A stretch of DNA of 64,000 bases from Rhodospirillales bacterium (GTDB lineage: Bacteria; Pseudomonadota; Alphaproteobacteria; Reyranellales; Reyranellaceae): contig JACPOB010000099.1 of NCBI GenBank assembly GCA_016185145.1, positions 1 through 64,000 on the forward strand, read 5' to 3'. The position numbers were made by a program, and so were the translations under genes. Positions within the stretch are counted from its first letter, which is position 1, and every line of letters begins with the position of its first letter. Positions 33,746 to 42,630 of this stretch are shown piece by piece. The notes beneath the pieces are model-generated. The model was not told the DNA's origin. It saw only the letters and a list, made by a program, of their open reading frames with translations, and did no database searches.

Positions 33746-34198
33746 TCATTCTGTCGGTGTGCTGCCTGCCGGCAGTGCCTGGGGTAGTTCCGGGGCCTCG
33801 CTGGCATCGGCATGGACCTCTTCCCTGATCACGCGCAGCGTGACTTCATCGAGATAATTCACCAGTGCCTGGTTCAATTCACCGAACTCCGGCCACAGCA
33901 CCTCGTCGACGAAGCCGCGCGGCACCCGCAGCACGACGGTCGTCAGCCGCTGGCGACGATAACGATAGGGCTTCAGACCGTAGCGCCGGCACAAGGCAAC
34001 GAGCAGGCGGCGCGACCATTGATCGGGCATGGAAAACTGCATCTCGATCGGAGGGTCCACGCGCTGCAACTCCGCGAGTCGCGCCTGGACGCGGCGCAGC
34101 GCCGCTTCCGCGGCCACGCGTTCTCCAGCGGTTCCGGCCTCGGCAAAGAGGGTCTCGATCTTCCTCAGTTTCTCGCGCAGCTGCGCTTCGACCGCCAT
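33746..34198 (-). CDS. Conserved protein of unknown function with an N-terminal coiled-coil-like segment
   Basis: A 150-residue protein. Residues 1-45 are charged and heptad-like (EAQLREKLRKIETLFAEAGT...), with a K-I-x-x-L-x-A-E pattern loosely like DUF2786 proteins. The middle RYGLKPYRYRRQRLTTVVLRVP near 71-92 and VLWPEFGEL near 99-107 look like a compact beta/alpha fold. No catalytic motif is obvious. An AGGGAG ribosome-binding site precedes the ATG. It is divergent from the HAD gene and convergent with DUF1989. Function unknown. Confidence 0.65.
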   Translation of the reverse strand: MAVEAQLREKLRKIETLFAEAGTAGERVAAEAALRRVQARLAELQRVDPPIEMQFSMPDQWSRRLLVALCRRYGLKPYRYRRQRLTTVVLRVPRGFVDEVLWPEFGELNQALVNYLDEVTLRVIREEVHADASEAPELPQALPAGSTPTE

Positions 34199-34241
34199 GT
34201 TGTCTCCCTGACGAGACGAGCAGTATCACATGGAGGGTGAA

Positions 34242-34916
34242 ATGCGAATCGAGCCGGTCTTCCTCTTCGATCTCGACGGCACCTTGGTCGACAGCGTCTA
34301 CCAGCACGTGCTCGCCTGGAAGGAAGCGCTCGACAGCGAAGGCATCGATCTGTCGGTCTGGCGCATCCATCGCAAGATCGGCATGAGCGGCGGCCTGTTC
34401 ACCAACCAGCTCCTGCGCGAAACCGGCCTCGACATCAGCCTCGACCGCGTCGAGCGGCTACGTCGGTCTCATGCCGCCGCCTATCAGCGGCACGGCGCCG
34501 GCGTGCGGCCGCTGCCGGGTGCGCGCGAGCTGCTGGCGTGGCTGTCGGATACCGGCGTGCCATGGGCGATCGCCACCAGCGGCCGCATGGAGACGGCCGC
34601 CGTGAACCTTGCCGCTCTCGGCGTCGATCCCGACCGCATGCCCGTCGTCACGCGCGATCAGGTGAAGTACGCCAAGCCCGATCCCGACCTGTTCCTTGCC
34701 GCGGCGGAGCGGCTCGGCCGGCCGGTCGAGACCGCCCTGGTCGTCGGTGACAGCATCTGGGACATGCTGGCGGCGACGCGCTGCCGTGCCCTGGGTGTCG
34801 GCCTTTTGAGCGGCGGCTACGGCGCCGACGAACTGCGCCAGGCCGGCGCGATCCGCGTCTACGAGGATCCGGCCGATCTGCTGGCCCATGTCGACGAGGT
34901 CGGCGGCCGGCGCTGA
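34242..34916 (+). CDS. HAD-superfamily phosphatase, IA subfamily
   Basis: A 224-residue haloacid-dehalogenase-type phosphatase. Motif I DLDGTLVDS lies near residues 9-17, the motif II threonine/serine in AIATSGR near 106, the motif III lysine in KYAKPDPDLF near 138-147, and motif IV GDSIWDMLAA near 168-177. It resembles phosphoglycolate or beta-phosphoglucomutase-type enzymes; the substrate is not predictable. ATG 34242 is chosen because GGAGGG lies just upstream; the earlier in-frame ATG at 34230 lacks this. Its 3' end overlaps the convergent cytochrome b gene by 58 bases. Confidence 0.87.
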   Translation: MRIEPVFLFDLDGTLVDSVYQHVLAWKEALDSEGIDLSVWRIHRKIGMSGGLFTNQLLRETGLDISLDRVERLRRSHAAAYQRHGAGVRPLPGARELLAWLSDTGVPWAIATSGRMETAAVNLAALGVDPDRMPVVTRDQVKYAKPDPDLFLAAAERLGRPVETALVVGDSIWDMLAATRCRALGVGLLSGGYGADELRQAGAIRVYEDPADLLAHVDEVGGRR

Positions 34917-35452
34917 CTGCGGCCCAGAGTCATGGCCTGCCAGACGCCGTCGCGCCGCACCCAGGCGTGGAAGAGAGCCGCTCCCAGGTGCGCGAGGATG
35001 GTGACGAACAGCACCATGGCGAGAACGGTGTGGGCCCGGCGCAGGAAGGCGAACAGCGGCCCGTCGATGGGTGCGATGGGAGGCAGCACCAGCGTGCCGA
35101 ACAGCTCGACCGGATAGCCGCCGGCCGACAGCATGGCCCAACCGACGAGCGGCAAGGCGAACATCAGGGCATAGAGCATCAGGTGTGACAGGTGGGCCGC
35201 CACGCGCTGCGAGGTCGGCAGGTCGGCGGGCAATGGCGGTGCGGGGCGGGTCAGCCGAATGCACGCCCTGATCGCCGCCAGGCAGAGGATCAGGATGCCC
35301 AGCGGCTTGTGCAGGTCGATCAGCCAAGTCCGCATCTCCGACACCGTCGACACCATGCCGACACCGATGAACAGCATCGCCAGGATGCAGATGGCCATCA
35401 GCCAGTGCACCAGCCGGAGCGCCAATGGAAAGCGCGTCGGGGACGATGTCAT
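34859..35452 (-). CDS. Cytochrome b561-type membrane protein
   Basis: A 197-residue integral membrane protein with four hydrophobic segments and the histidines expected for two b hemes: RLVHW near residues 13-17, DLHKPLG near 46-52, HLSHLMLY near 87-94 and HLGAALFHAW near 155-164. It moves electrons across or within the inner membrane, often to a periplasmic or membrane partner. It is coupled to the catalase-like gene upstream (overlapping stop and start near 35449-35452), and this pair recurs in proteobacteria. The last ~20 residues (RRPPTSSTWAS...) are read antisense to the HAD gene, look non-native and may be disordered. The boundary is certain to within a base. Confidence 0.87.
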   Translation of the reverse strand: MTSSPTRFPLALRLVHWLMAICILAMLFIGVGMVSTVSEMRTWLIDLHKPLGILILCLAAIRACIRLTRPAPPLPADLPTSQRVAAHLSHLMLYALMFALPLVGWAMLSAGGYPVELFGTLVLPPIAPIDGPLFAFLRRAHTVLAMVLFVTILAHLGAALFHAWVRRDGVWQAMTLGRSQRRPPTSSTWASRSAGSS

Positions 35453-36528
35453 GGCTGTGCCCTCCGCGCTTGGGGGTCTTTGGCCAGGGCGCTCGGCTGG
35501 CCGTGCTCGCCGCCGCGTCGCGCCAGCGAGGAGGCGTAGACGCCCGAGCGCGCCGGCAGCAGCGGATCGTCGGACGGCGCGATGCCCGCGGGCAGGATCA
35601 GCGGGTCGAACGTGATGTTGCGGCAGGCGCCGTCCTCTTCGACGAGGGCGCGGTCGATCACCAGCGTGCCGACGTCGATGCGACGACGCTCTGCCGGCCA
35701 CACCTTGGTCGCATCGTCGGTCGCATCACCCGGCTCGGCAATGGTCACGATCAGGCGCCAGCGCAACGGACTGCCGGCCAGCCGCGCGATGACGTCGTCG
35801 AACAGGAAGTTCGCCGGCCGTGCGCCGAGCGTCGCCTTGTCGATCGCCTCGAAGGGCGTTTCCGGCTCGAATGACCAGCGGACCATCCAGGTCTTGCCGG
35901 TGTCGTCGATGAAGCGGAAGGCGTTGATGCTGTAATAGGTGTCGTTGGCGAAGCTCGTCGACAATGGCGATTCCTGCTGCCAGCGCAGGAAGGCGCGGGT
36001 TTCCGGATGCGCTGCCATGTAGCCATCGACCCGCGCAGGGTCGGGCTTGCCGGTCTTGGGATCGGGCGCCGTGGCGCGCTGGAAGTCGACGAAGGCCTGC
36101 GGCGTTGCCACCGGGAACATCGGCGTGTCGTCCAGCGCCATGCGCCATTGCTCGCCGTTCGCCTGGATGAGGCTGAGCGCCAGCGAACGGAAGGCAAGCC
36201 GGCCGTCGGGTGCGTAGGGCTGGCCGCCGCCGGTCGAGAAGCGGCCGATCACCGGGCTGTCGGTCCTGGCGAAGATCCCGGCCTTGGACAGCAACGCGCC
36301 GTTGCCATTGCCGAGGAACGAACCCTGGATGCACAGGCCCTTGGCATGGGCGCGGCGGAAGCCGGGATGGCGGCCGTCATGCGCCTCCAGGGCATCGACG
36401 ATGGTATCGGGTCCGAGACGGTGCGGCGGCAGCCATCCCGCGGCCACGGCAAACGCCGCGCTCAGGACAAGAAGGACGGCGCCGATGCCGAGAAGGCGCA
36501 GGGCAACGGGAAAGGTAGGGCGTGTCAT
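35449..36528 (-). CDS. Catalase-family peroxidase (SrpA-like), exported
   Basis: A 359-residue heme peroxidase of the small catalase type. An N-terminal hydrophobic anchor (VALRLLGIGAVLLVLSAAFAV) precedes the catalase core. The distal histidine is in RRAHAKGLCIQGSF near residues 58-71, and GRFSTGGGQPY follows. The proximal heme tyrosine pattern R-x-x-x-Y is in PARSGVYASS near 327-336. The missing C-terminal domains make it far shorter than true catalases. It should reduce peroxide in the periplasm. Coupling to cytochrome b561 suggests that electrons come from the quinone pool, that is, a quinol peroxidase; this is an inference. Confidence 0.85.
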   Translation of the reverse strand: MTRPTFPVALRLLGIGAVLLVLSAAFAVAAGWLPPHRLGPDTIVDALEAHDGRHPGFRRAHAKGLCIQGSFLGNGNGALLSKAGIFARTDSPVIGRFSTGGGQPYAPDGRLAFRSLALSLIQANGEQWRMALDDTPMFPVATPQAFVDFQRATAPDPKTGKPDPARVDGYMAAHPETRAFLRWQQESPLSTSFANDTYYSINAFRFIDDTGKTWMVRWSFEPETPFEAIDKATLGARPANFLFDDVIARLAGSPLRWRLIVTIAEPGDATDDATKVWPAERRRIDVGTLVIDRALVEEDGACRNITFDPLILPAGIAPSDDPLLPARSGVYASSLARRGGEHGQPSALAKDPQARRAQP

Positions 36529-36557
36529 GGTCCGATCTCCGGAGCCGGGAAGAGGGG

Positions 36558-36626
36558 GCGCCGGGCGGCAAGGGAGGCAGGGGATGCCGCCCGGCGCACA
36601 GACGTGAACCGCGGGGGAGGTTCACG
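36558..36626. terminator. Two hairpins between the RND and catalase genes, possible terminator
   Basis: A 13-base-pair stem (GCGCCGGGCGGCA 36558-36570 with complement 36585-36597) is followed by a second stem (CGTGAACC 36603-36610 with GGTTCACG 36619-36626). They fill the gap between the RND adaptor stop (36653) and the catalase start (36528). No T-run follows on the minus strand, so classic intrinsic termination is doubtful. The hairpins could separate the two transcripts or protect an mRNA end. Confidence 0.4.
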
Positions 36627-36652
36627 CCTGGGGGAGAAGAAGGAATCGAAGG

Positions 36653-37816
36653 TCATGTGCGGATATCCACGCGGTCACCGTCGGCAAGCTCGACGGCGGG
36701 ATTGAGGATCACGCGGTCACCGGCCTTGATGCCGTCGCGCACCTCGACCTCGGTGCCGCGATCGCGGGCGATCGAGATCTTGCGCAGGCGCGCCACGCCA
36801 TTCTCGACGACCGCGACCTGCACGCCGTCCTTGTTGAAGATGATGGCTCCCGCCGGAACCGCAAGGCTCGGCGTCTTGCGCGGGATGTGAAGCTCGGCGG
36901 TGGCGTAGATGCCGGGCGAGAGCGCACCGTCGGGGTTGGGAATGTCGATCTCGACCAGAAGCGTGCGCGTGCCGGGCTGCAGGGCGTCGGCGATGCGCGT
37001 CACCTTGCCGGGGAAGGGATGGTCGGGCAGCTCGGGCACGCGGATCACCGCGTCGATGCCGGGCGTCACGCCGACCGCTGCATCCTGCGGCACGTAGACC
37101 TGCGTGCGGATGACGTTGCTTTGCAGGATGGTGAACATGAAGGTGCCGTTGACGGCGTCGGCCTGCACCAGGCTGCCGATGTCGATGTTGCGCTGGGTGA
37201 TGACGCCGTCGAACGGCGCGACCACGCTCTGGTAGGCCTTCTGCTGCTGCAGGACCTGCAATGCCGCCTGCTGGGCCACGACGTTGGCCTCGGCCACGCT
37301 CACGGCGGCGTCGTTGGCGCGCAGCGTCTGCAAGTCGACCGTGCGCGTCTGCTTGGGCATCCAGCCTTCCTTGACCAGCGGCTCGTCGCGCCGCCAGGTG
37401 ACGCTGGCGAGCTTCTGGTTGGCGCGCGCCTGCTTGGCGGCCGCCTCGAGCTGGGCCAGCGTCGCCTCGGACTGCGAGATCTGGTGGTCGAGCTCGGGCG
37501 CCACGATGGTGGCGAGCTGGTCGCCTGCCCTGACGCGATCGCCGATGTCGACCGAGCGCGTCGCGATGTAGCCGCTGGCGCGGGCCAGGATATTGGCCGC
37601 GGCGAAGGCGGAGGTCGTGGCCGGCAGGCTGACGACCAGTTCGCCGCTCGTCGGCGTCACTGTGGCCACTCGAACCTTGGGGACGAAGTTTCGCCGGAGT
37701 TCGGCATTCGCCGATGCCGCTTCCTCGCGGGCGTAGAGTTGCCATCCACCGATGGCGAACGTTCCCGCCACCAGCACGGCGACGGCCGCGCCCAGCAACA
37801 TGCCCCTGTACTTCAT
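36653..37816 (-). CDS. RND efflux periplasmic adaptor (membrane fusion protein)
   Basis: A 387-residue adaptor. An N-terminal membrane anchor (MLLGAAVAVLVAGTFAIGGW) is followed by lipoyl/barrel-type segments (SGYIATRSVDIGDRVRAGDQLATI near 78-101), an alpha-helical hairpin region (about 105-180) and VVAPFDGVITQRNIDIGSLV near 190-209. It links the inner-membrane pump to an outer-membrane channel. No outer-membrane factor gene is present nearby. The start ATG 37816 is preceded by GAGG and overlaps the pump gene stop (ATGA), so the two are co-translated. Confidence 0.92.
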   Translation of the reverse strand: MKYRGMLLGAAVAVLVAGTFAIGGWQLYAREEAASANAELRRNFVPKVRVATVTPTSGELVVSLPATTSAFAAANILARASGYIATRSVDIGDRVRAGDQLATIVAPELDHQISQSEATLAQLEAAAKQARANQKLASVTWRRDEPLVKEGWMPKQTRTVDLQTLRANDAAVSVAEANVVAQQAALQVLQQQKAYQSVVAPFDGVITQRNIDIGSLVQADAVNGTFMFTILQSNVIRTQVYVPQDAAVGVTPGIDAVIRVPELPDHPFPGKVTRIADALQPGTRTLLVEIDIPNPDGALSPGIYATAELHIPRKTPSLAVPAGAIIFNKDGVQVAVVENGVARLRKISIARDRGTEVEVRDGIKAGDRVILNPAVELADGDRVDIRT

Positions 37817-40800
37817 GGGACCTCCTCGAAAACGGCGCCGCTCAACCGGCCGCTGCCGGCGCGCAGCTTGTCGAACAGCCACGGTACGATCAGCAGGGTC
37901 GTCGGCGTGGCGAACAGCAGGCCGCCGATGACGGCGCGCGCCAGCGCCGCATTCTGCTCCTCGCCGGCGGCGCCGATCGCCATCGGCACCATGCCGACGA
38001 TCATCGCCGCCGCCGTCATCAGCACCGGCCGGATGCGGGTGTGGCCGGCGGCGATCGCCGCTTCGCGCACGCTCATGCCGGCCTGGGTCTGTTCGCGCGC
38101 GAAGGTCACGAGCAGGATGGAGTTCGCCGAAGCGACGCCGATCGCCATGATGGCGCCCATCAGCGAGGGCACGCTGAGCGAGGTGCCGGTGGCGAACAGC
38201 ATGGTGAGGATGCCGCAGAAGGTTGCCGGCAGGGCGAGCAGCACGACCAGCGGGTCGCCGAAGTTCTGGTAGTTGACGACCATCAGCAGGTAGACCAGCA
38301 CTGCCGCGAAGACGAGGCCGATGCCGAGATTGGCGAAGGAGTCGTCCATGCTCTGGATCTGGCCGACCACTTGGATGGTGTTGCCGGGCGCCAGCGTCTT
38401 CTGCAGATCGGCGACGATCGCGTGGATCTCGTGCGCCACCCGGCCGAGATCGCGGCCCTGCACGCTGGCATAGACCTCGTAGACCGGCTGGATGTTGGCC
38501 TGGTTGCTGTTGGTCGGCAGGCTGTCGCGCCGGATCGTCGACACGTTGCTGAGCAGGCCCGGCACGGGAACGCCCGGCACGTTGGTGTCGGTGGCGATCG
38601 CCGTCGACACCGGCGTGTTGCCGAGATCGTTCAGCGAGGCGACCTGGCGCTCGGGCGTCTGGACGGCGATGTAGTAGGGGATGCCGCTTGTCGGATCGGT
38701 CCAGAAGTTCGGCGAGACCTGTTCCGAGGAGCTCAGGCTCACGTTGATGTTGTTGGCGATGGTGTTGGCGTTCAGCCCGAGCTGGGCGGCGCGCGTGCGG
38801 TCGACCTCGGCGAGGAAGGACGGGGCGTCGACCTCCTGCTGCAGATGGGCGTCGACGAGGCCCGGTATGGCCGCCATGCGCCGCCTGAGCTCGTGGGCAA
38901 CCTTGAGGTTGTTGGCGCGGTCATAGCCGACGGTGCGCACGTCGATCTGGGCCGGCAGGCCGAAATTCAGGATCTGGGTCACCATGTCGGCGGCTTGGAA
39001 GTAGAAGACCGCTTGCGGAAAGGCGCCCGGCAGCTCGCGCCTGAGCTTTCGCACATAGCCCTCGGTCGGCGCATGGCCGTCCTTGAGGGCGACCAGGATG
39101 ACGCCGTCGTTGACACCGATCGTCGAGCCGTCGGTGAAGGCGAGATTGTAGGGCCGGGCCGGCAGGCCGATATTGTCGACGATCAGCTCCCGGTCCTGCT
39201 CGGGGATGAGCTCGCGGATCCTGTCCTCGATGGACTGGAACAGCCGCTCGGTCGCCTCGATGCGCGTGCCGGCCGGCGCACGCACATGGAGCTGGATGCG
39301 GCCGCCGTCGATCACTGGAAAGAAGTCACGGCCGACCAGGGTGAACAGCACCGCGCCGCTCGCCACCACCAGGACGGCGATGGACGGGACGACGAACCGG
39401 TTGTCGAGCAGGGCCTTCAGCAGCTCCACGTACCGTTGGCGCATGGCCTCGAAGCCGCGCTCGAAGGCGTGATGCGTGCCGCTGAACAGGCGGCCGAGCC
39501 GGCTCGTCGGCGGCGCGTGACTCTCGCCCTTGGTCAGCAGCCCGATCGTGATCGGCGTCAGCGTCCGCGACAGCGCGTAGGAGGCGAGCATCGCGAAGAC
39601 GACGGCCAGCCCCAGCGGCGTGAAGAGATACTTGGCGGGGCCGTCGAGGAATACGACCGACGTGAACACCGAGCTGATGGCGAGCGTCGAGACGAGAGTG
39701 GGAATGGCGATGCCGGCGGCGCCGTGCAGGGTCGCGAGCGGCAGCGGCTGGTGCTCCTCGGTGAGCAGCCGATGCGTGTTCTCGATCGTGACCGTGGAAT
39801 CGTCGACCAGGATGCCGACCGCGAGCGCCAGGCCGCCCAGGGTCAGGGTGTTGATGGTCTCGCCCAGGAAGTAGAGCGCCACCAGCGACGACAGGATCGA
39901 CAGCGGGATGGAGATCATGACGACCAGCGTCGATCGCCACGAGCCCAGGAACAGCAGGATCATGAGGGCGGTAAGGGCGGCTGCGATCGCGCCCTCGCGC
40001 AACACGCCCGCGAGGGCCTGCTTGACGAACACCGACTGGTCGAACAGCTCGTTGATCACGAGGCCCGGCGGAGCGGCCTTGCGGATCGTCTGCAGGGCAT
40101 CCTTGACGGCATTGACGACCTGCAGCGTCGAGGCGTTGCCGTTCTTGATGATGCTGAGCAGGATCGAGCGCTTGCCGTCCTGGCGCACGACGTTCTGCTG
40201 AACCAGCCAGCCGTCATGTACCTGGCCGACATCCTTCACGAACACCGTGGCGCCGTTCACCACCTTGATCGGGATGTCGTTCAGCGCGTCGATCGATGCA
40301 GGCGTGGCGTTGGTGTGCACGACATATTGACGGTCGCCGATCTTGGCGGTGCCCGAGGGCACGGTGAGGTTCTGGGCGTTGACCGCATTCACGACGTCGA
40401 GCGGCGTCAGACCTTTGGCGACCAGCTTGGTTGGGTCGATGTCGACCATGATCTGGCGGTACTTGCCGCCCGCCGGCGTCGGCAGCGTCACGCCGGCGAT
40501 GGGGGCGAGCTGCTGGCGCACGCGGTAGATGCCGTAGTCGTAGAGCTGCTGCTCGTTCAGCGTGTCGGAGGAGAGGCTGATCTGCAGCACCGGCACGCTC
40601 GAGGCGTTGAACTGCACGACGACGGGCGGCTGGATGCCGGGCGGCATCAGGGCGCGGATCGAGTTGGTCCCCGCCACGATCTGGGAGATCGCGAGGTCGA
40701 GATTGACGTCGGGCTGGAAGTAGATCTTCTGCACCGACAGGCCCGCCATGGTCTGGGCCTCGATGTTCTTGATGCCGCTGACGTTCGCCGAGATGGCGTA

Positions 40801-41004
40801 CTGGCTGTAGGTGGTGACGCGCTGCTCCATCTCCGGCGTGTCGAGGCCGGTGTAGCTCCAGATCACCGTCACCACCGGGATCCTGATCTCGGGGAAGATG
40901 TCGGTGCGCATCGTCCAGGCGGCGATGCTGCCCAGGAACAGAATCAGCGCTGCGGCGACGTAGAATGTGTAGGGAAATCGCAGCGCAAAGCGGACTAGAC
41001 CCAT
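37813..41004 (-). CDS. RND-superfamily efflux permease
   Basis: A 1063-residue inner-membrane pump of HAE/MMPL-like RND type. Residues near 8-30 form the first helix, and a large periplasmic loop follows. The GGLALAVGILVDDSTVTIEN segment near 388-407 holds the proton-relay Asp pair (DD). The second half repeats the plan, including IMAIGVASANSILLV near 940. It exports hydrophobic or aromatic compounds using the proton gradient; the substrate is unknown. The ATG at 41004 has AGGAG just upstream; a longer start at 41040 is less likely. It is divergent from the histidine kinase, which suggests that the two-component system controls it. Confidence 0.93.
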   Translation of the reverse strand: MGLVRFALRFPYTFYVAAALILFLGSIAAWTMRTDIFPEIRIPVVTVIWSYTGLDTPEMEQRVTTYSQYAISANVSGIKNIEAQTMAGLSVQKIYFQPDVNLDLAISQIVAGTNSIRALMPPGIQPPVVVQFNASSVPVLQISLSSDTLNEQQLYDYGIYRVRQQLAPIAGVTLPTPAGGKYRQIMVDIDPTKLVAKGLTPLDVVNAVNAQNLTVPSGTAKIGDRQYVVHTNATPASIDALNDIPIKVVNGATVFVKDVGQVHDGWLVQQNVVRQDGKRSILLSIIKNGNASTLQVVNAVKDALQTIRKAAPPGLVINELFDQSVFVKQALAGVLREGAIAAALTALMILLFLGSWRSTLVVMISIPLSILSSLVALYFLGETINTLTLGGLALAVGILVDDSTVTIENTHRLLTEEHQPLPLATLHGAAGIAIPTLVSTLAISSVFTSVVFLDGPAKYLFTPLGLAVVFAMLASYALSRTLTPITIGLLTKGESHAPPTSRLGRLFSGTHHAFERGFEAMRQRYVELLKALLDNRFVVPSIAVLVVASGAVLFTLVGRDFFPVIDGGRIQLHVRAPAGTRIEATERLFQSIEDRIRELIPEQDRELIVDNIGLPARPYNLAFTDGSTIGVNDGVILVALKDGHAPTEGYVRKLRRELPGAFPQAVFYFQAADMVTQILNFGLPAQIDVRTVGYDRANNLKVAHELRRRMAAIPGLVDAHLQQEVDAPSFLAEVDRTRAAQLGLNANTIANNINVSLSSSEQVSPNFWTDPTSGIPYYIAVQTPERQVASLNDLGNTPVSTAIATDTNVPGVPVPGLLSNVSTIRRDSLPTNSNQANIQPVYEVYASVQGRDLGRVAHEIHAIVADLQKTLAPGNTIQVVGQIQSMDDSFANLGIGLVFAAVLVYLLMVVNYQNFGDPLVVLLALPATFCGILTMLFATGTSLSVPSLMGAIMAIGVASANSILLVTFAREQTQAGMSVREAAIAAGHTRIRPVLMTAAAMIVGMVPMAIGAAGEEQNAALARAVIGGLLFATPTTLLIVPWLFDKLRAGSGRLSGAVFEEVP

Positions 41005-41074
41005 GACGCTCCTGCTCCCCTGCCTTGAGGATCGGACCACGCCAATAGAGGGCTTTCCGCACTACCTTCCCATT

Positions 41075-41100
41075 CATACAAGCGGTACGTGCGCTTATAC
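41075..41100. promoter_or_regulatory. Candidate operator between the RND operon and the histidine kinase gene
   Basis: An imperfect 26-base inverted repeat: left arm ATACAAGCG and right arm CGCTTATAC (two mismatches) around a GTACGTG centre. It is followed at once by TACCTAAGTA, itself symmetrical at the ends. It sits midway in the 186-base gap between divergent genes, the natural place for a binding site of the FixJ-like regulator encoded at 42627. Confidence 0.4.
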
Positions 41101-41190
41101 CTAAGTATGAAAGACCGAACGCGGGTATTGCCCTACGAGCATTGCGCGCCGGCTGCAAATGGGTGCCGTGAACGCGGAGGCTCTCTCCTC

Positions 41191-42630
41191 ATGCTGCAAC
41201 TTTCGTCTGCACCGGTCCGTCCATCGCTCGTATTGCCGTCGCTGGCCGCCATCGTCGCCGTGGCGATTTTCGTCGTCGACACGATCACGCCGCTCGATAT
41301 CGCCGTCGCCGTGCTCTACGTCGGCGTCGTCCTGCTGGCGATGGACTTCGCCGGGCAGAAGGGGATCCTGATCGTTGCGGGCGGCTGCGCCGTCCTGACG
41401 GTGCTGAGCTACGCCATCACCCACGACAACGATCCGGCGAGCGGTCCGATCCTGCGCTGCCTGATCAGCCTGGCGGCCATCGCCATCACCGGCGTCCTGG
41501 CGGCCCGCCATCAGGGCACGATAGAGGCGCTGCGCGAGCATGCGAGCCTGCTCGATCTCACGCACGACACGATCTTCGTGCGCAATCAGGACGACGTAAT
41601 CACCTACTGGAACCGTGCGGCCACCGAGCTCTACGGCTGGCGGCCCGAGCAGGCGATCGGGCGCAACACAGCCGGGTTGCTGCACACCGTATTCCCTGCG
41701 CCGTTCGACGACATCATGTCGGAGCTCCGCCGCACCGGCCGCTGGGAAGGCGAATTGGTGCACACTGCCCGCGACGGCCGGATCCTGATCGTGGCGAGCC
41801 GCTGGGCCCTGCAGCGCGACGGCCGCGGCCGTCCCGTCGCCATCCTCGAGACCAACAACGACATCACCGAGCGCCGCCAGGTCGAGGACGGCCTGCACCG
41901 CGCCCAGAGCGAGCTTGCCCACGTCGCGCGCGTCGCTACGCTGGGTGAGCTCACCGCCTCGATCGCCCACGAGGTCAACCAGCCGCTGGCCGCCGTGGTC
42001 ACCAACGGCGAGGCCTGCCTGCGCTGGCTCGGGCGTGCCGTTCCGGATATCGGCCAGGCGCGCAGCTCCGTCGAGAGCATGATCAGGAACGGCCAGCGCG
42101 CCAGCGAGGTGGTGCGCCGGCTGCGCGCCCTGTCGCGCAAGGGCGATCCCTCCTATGCGCCGCTCTCCCTGCCCGACGTCGTGAACGACGTCGCGCTCCT
42201 GATCGGCCGCGAGCTGCAGAGCCATCGCGCCACGCTCGGCGTGAATGCGAGGGATGATCTGCCGCTCGTGCGCGGCGACCGCGTGCAGCTCCAGCAGGTC
42301 GTGATGAACCTCCTGATGAACGGCATCCAGGCGATGGACGGTGTGAGCGGCAGGCCGCGCAGCCTCACTGTCGAGGTCGCCCGGCTGACCGAGGAACCGC
42401 AGTCCGTCGTCCTGACGGTGAGCGACGCCGGCCCCGGCATCGATCCCGCCAACCTCGGCCGCCTGTTCGACGCCTTCTTCACCACCCGCCAGGACGGGAT
42501 GGGCATGGGCCTGTCGATCTGCCGATCGATCGTCGAGGCCCATGGCGGCCGGATCTGGGCCACCAACCGGCCGGAGGGCGGCGCCCGTTTCCATGTTAGC
42601 CTGCCGATCGCACAGGAGCGCATCGCATGA
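41191..42630 (+). CDS. PAS-domain sensor histidine kinase (FixL-like)
   Basis: A 479-residue kinase. The N-terminal part (residues ~13-110) has several hydrophobic segments (LVLPSLAAIVAVAIFVVD and others), then a PAS domain (~120-235; DTIFVRNQDDVITYWN, LYGWRPEQAIG). The phosphoacceptor box SIAHEVNQPLAAVVTN is near 254-269, the N box QVVMNLLMNGIQAMD near 367-381, G1 DAGPGI near 412 and G2 GMGMGLSI near 433. It autophosphorylates and passes phosphate to the overlapping FixJ-like gene (ATGA). The ligand is unknown. ATG 41191 with GGAGG upstream is chosen; earlier in-frame ATGs add an unconvincing N-terminus. Confidence 0.9.
   Translation: MLQLSSAPVRPSLVLPSLAAIVAVAIFVVDTITPLDIAVAVLYVGVVLLAMDFAGQKGILIVAGGCAVLTVLSYAITHDNDPASGPILRCLISLAAIAITGVLAARHQGTIEALREHASLLDLTHDTIFVRNQDDVITYWNRAATELYGWRPEQAIGRNTAGLLHTVFPAPFDDIMSELRRTGRWEGELVHTARDGRILIVASRWALQRDGRGRPVAILETNNDITERRQVEDGLHRAQSELAHVARVATLGELTASIAHEVNQPLAAVVTNGEACLRWLGRAVPDIGQARSSVESMIRNGQRASEVVRRLRALSRKGDPSYAPLSLPDVVNDVALLIGRELQSHRATLGVNARDDLPLVRGDRVQLQQVVMNLLMNGIQAMDGVSGRPRSLTVEVARLTEEPQSVVLTVSDAGPGIDPANLGRLFDAFFTTRQDGMGMGLSICRSIVEAHGGRIWATNRPEGGARFHVSLPIAQERIA

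Noticed and set aside
37714..40998. A very long plus-strand open frame of more than 1000 codons
   Set aside because: It is antisense to the RND permease, is rich in Arg, His, Asp and Gly as expected for a GC-rich shadow frame, and has no recognisable domain.
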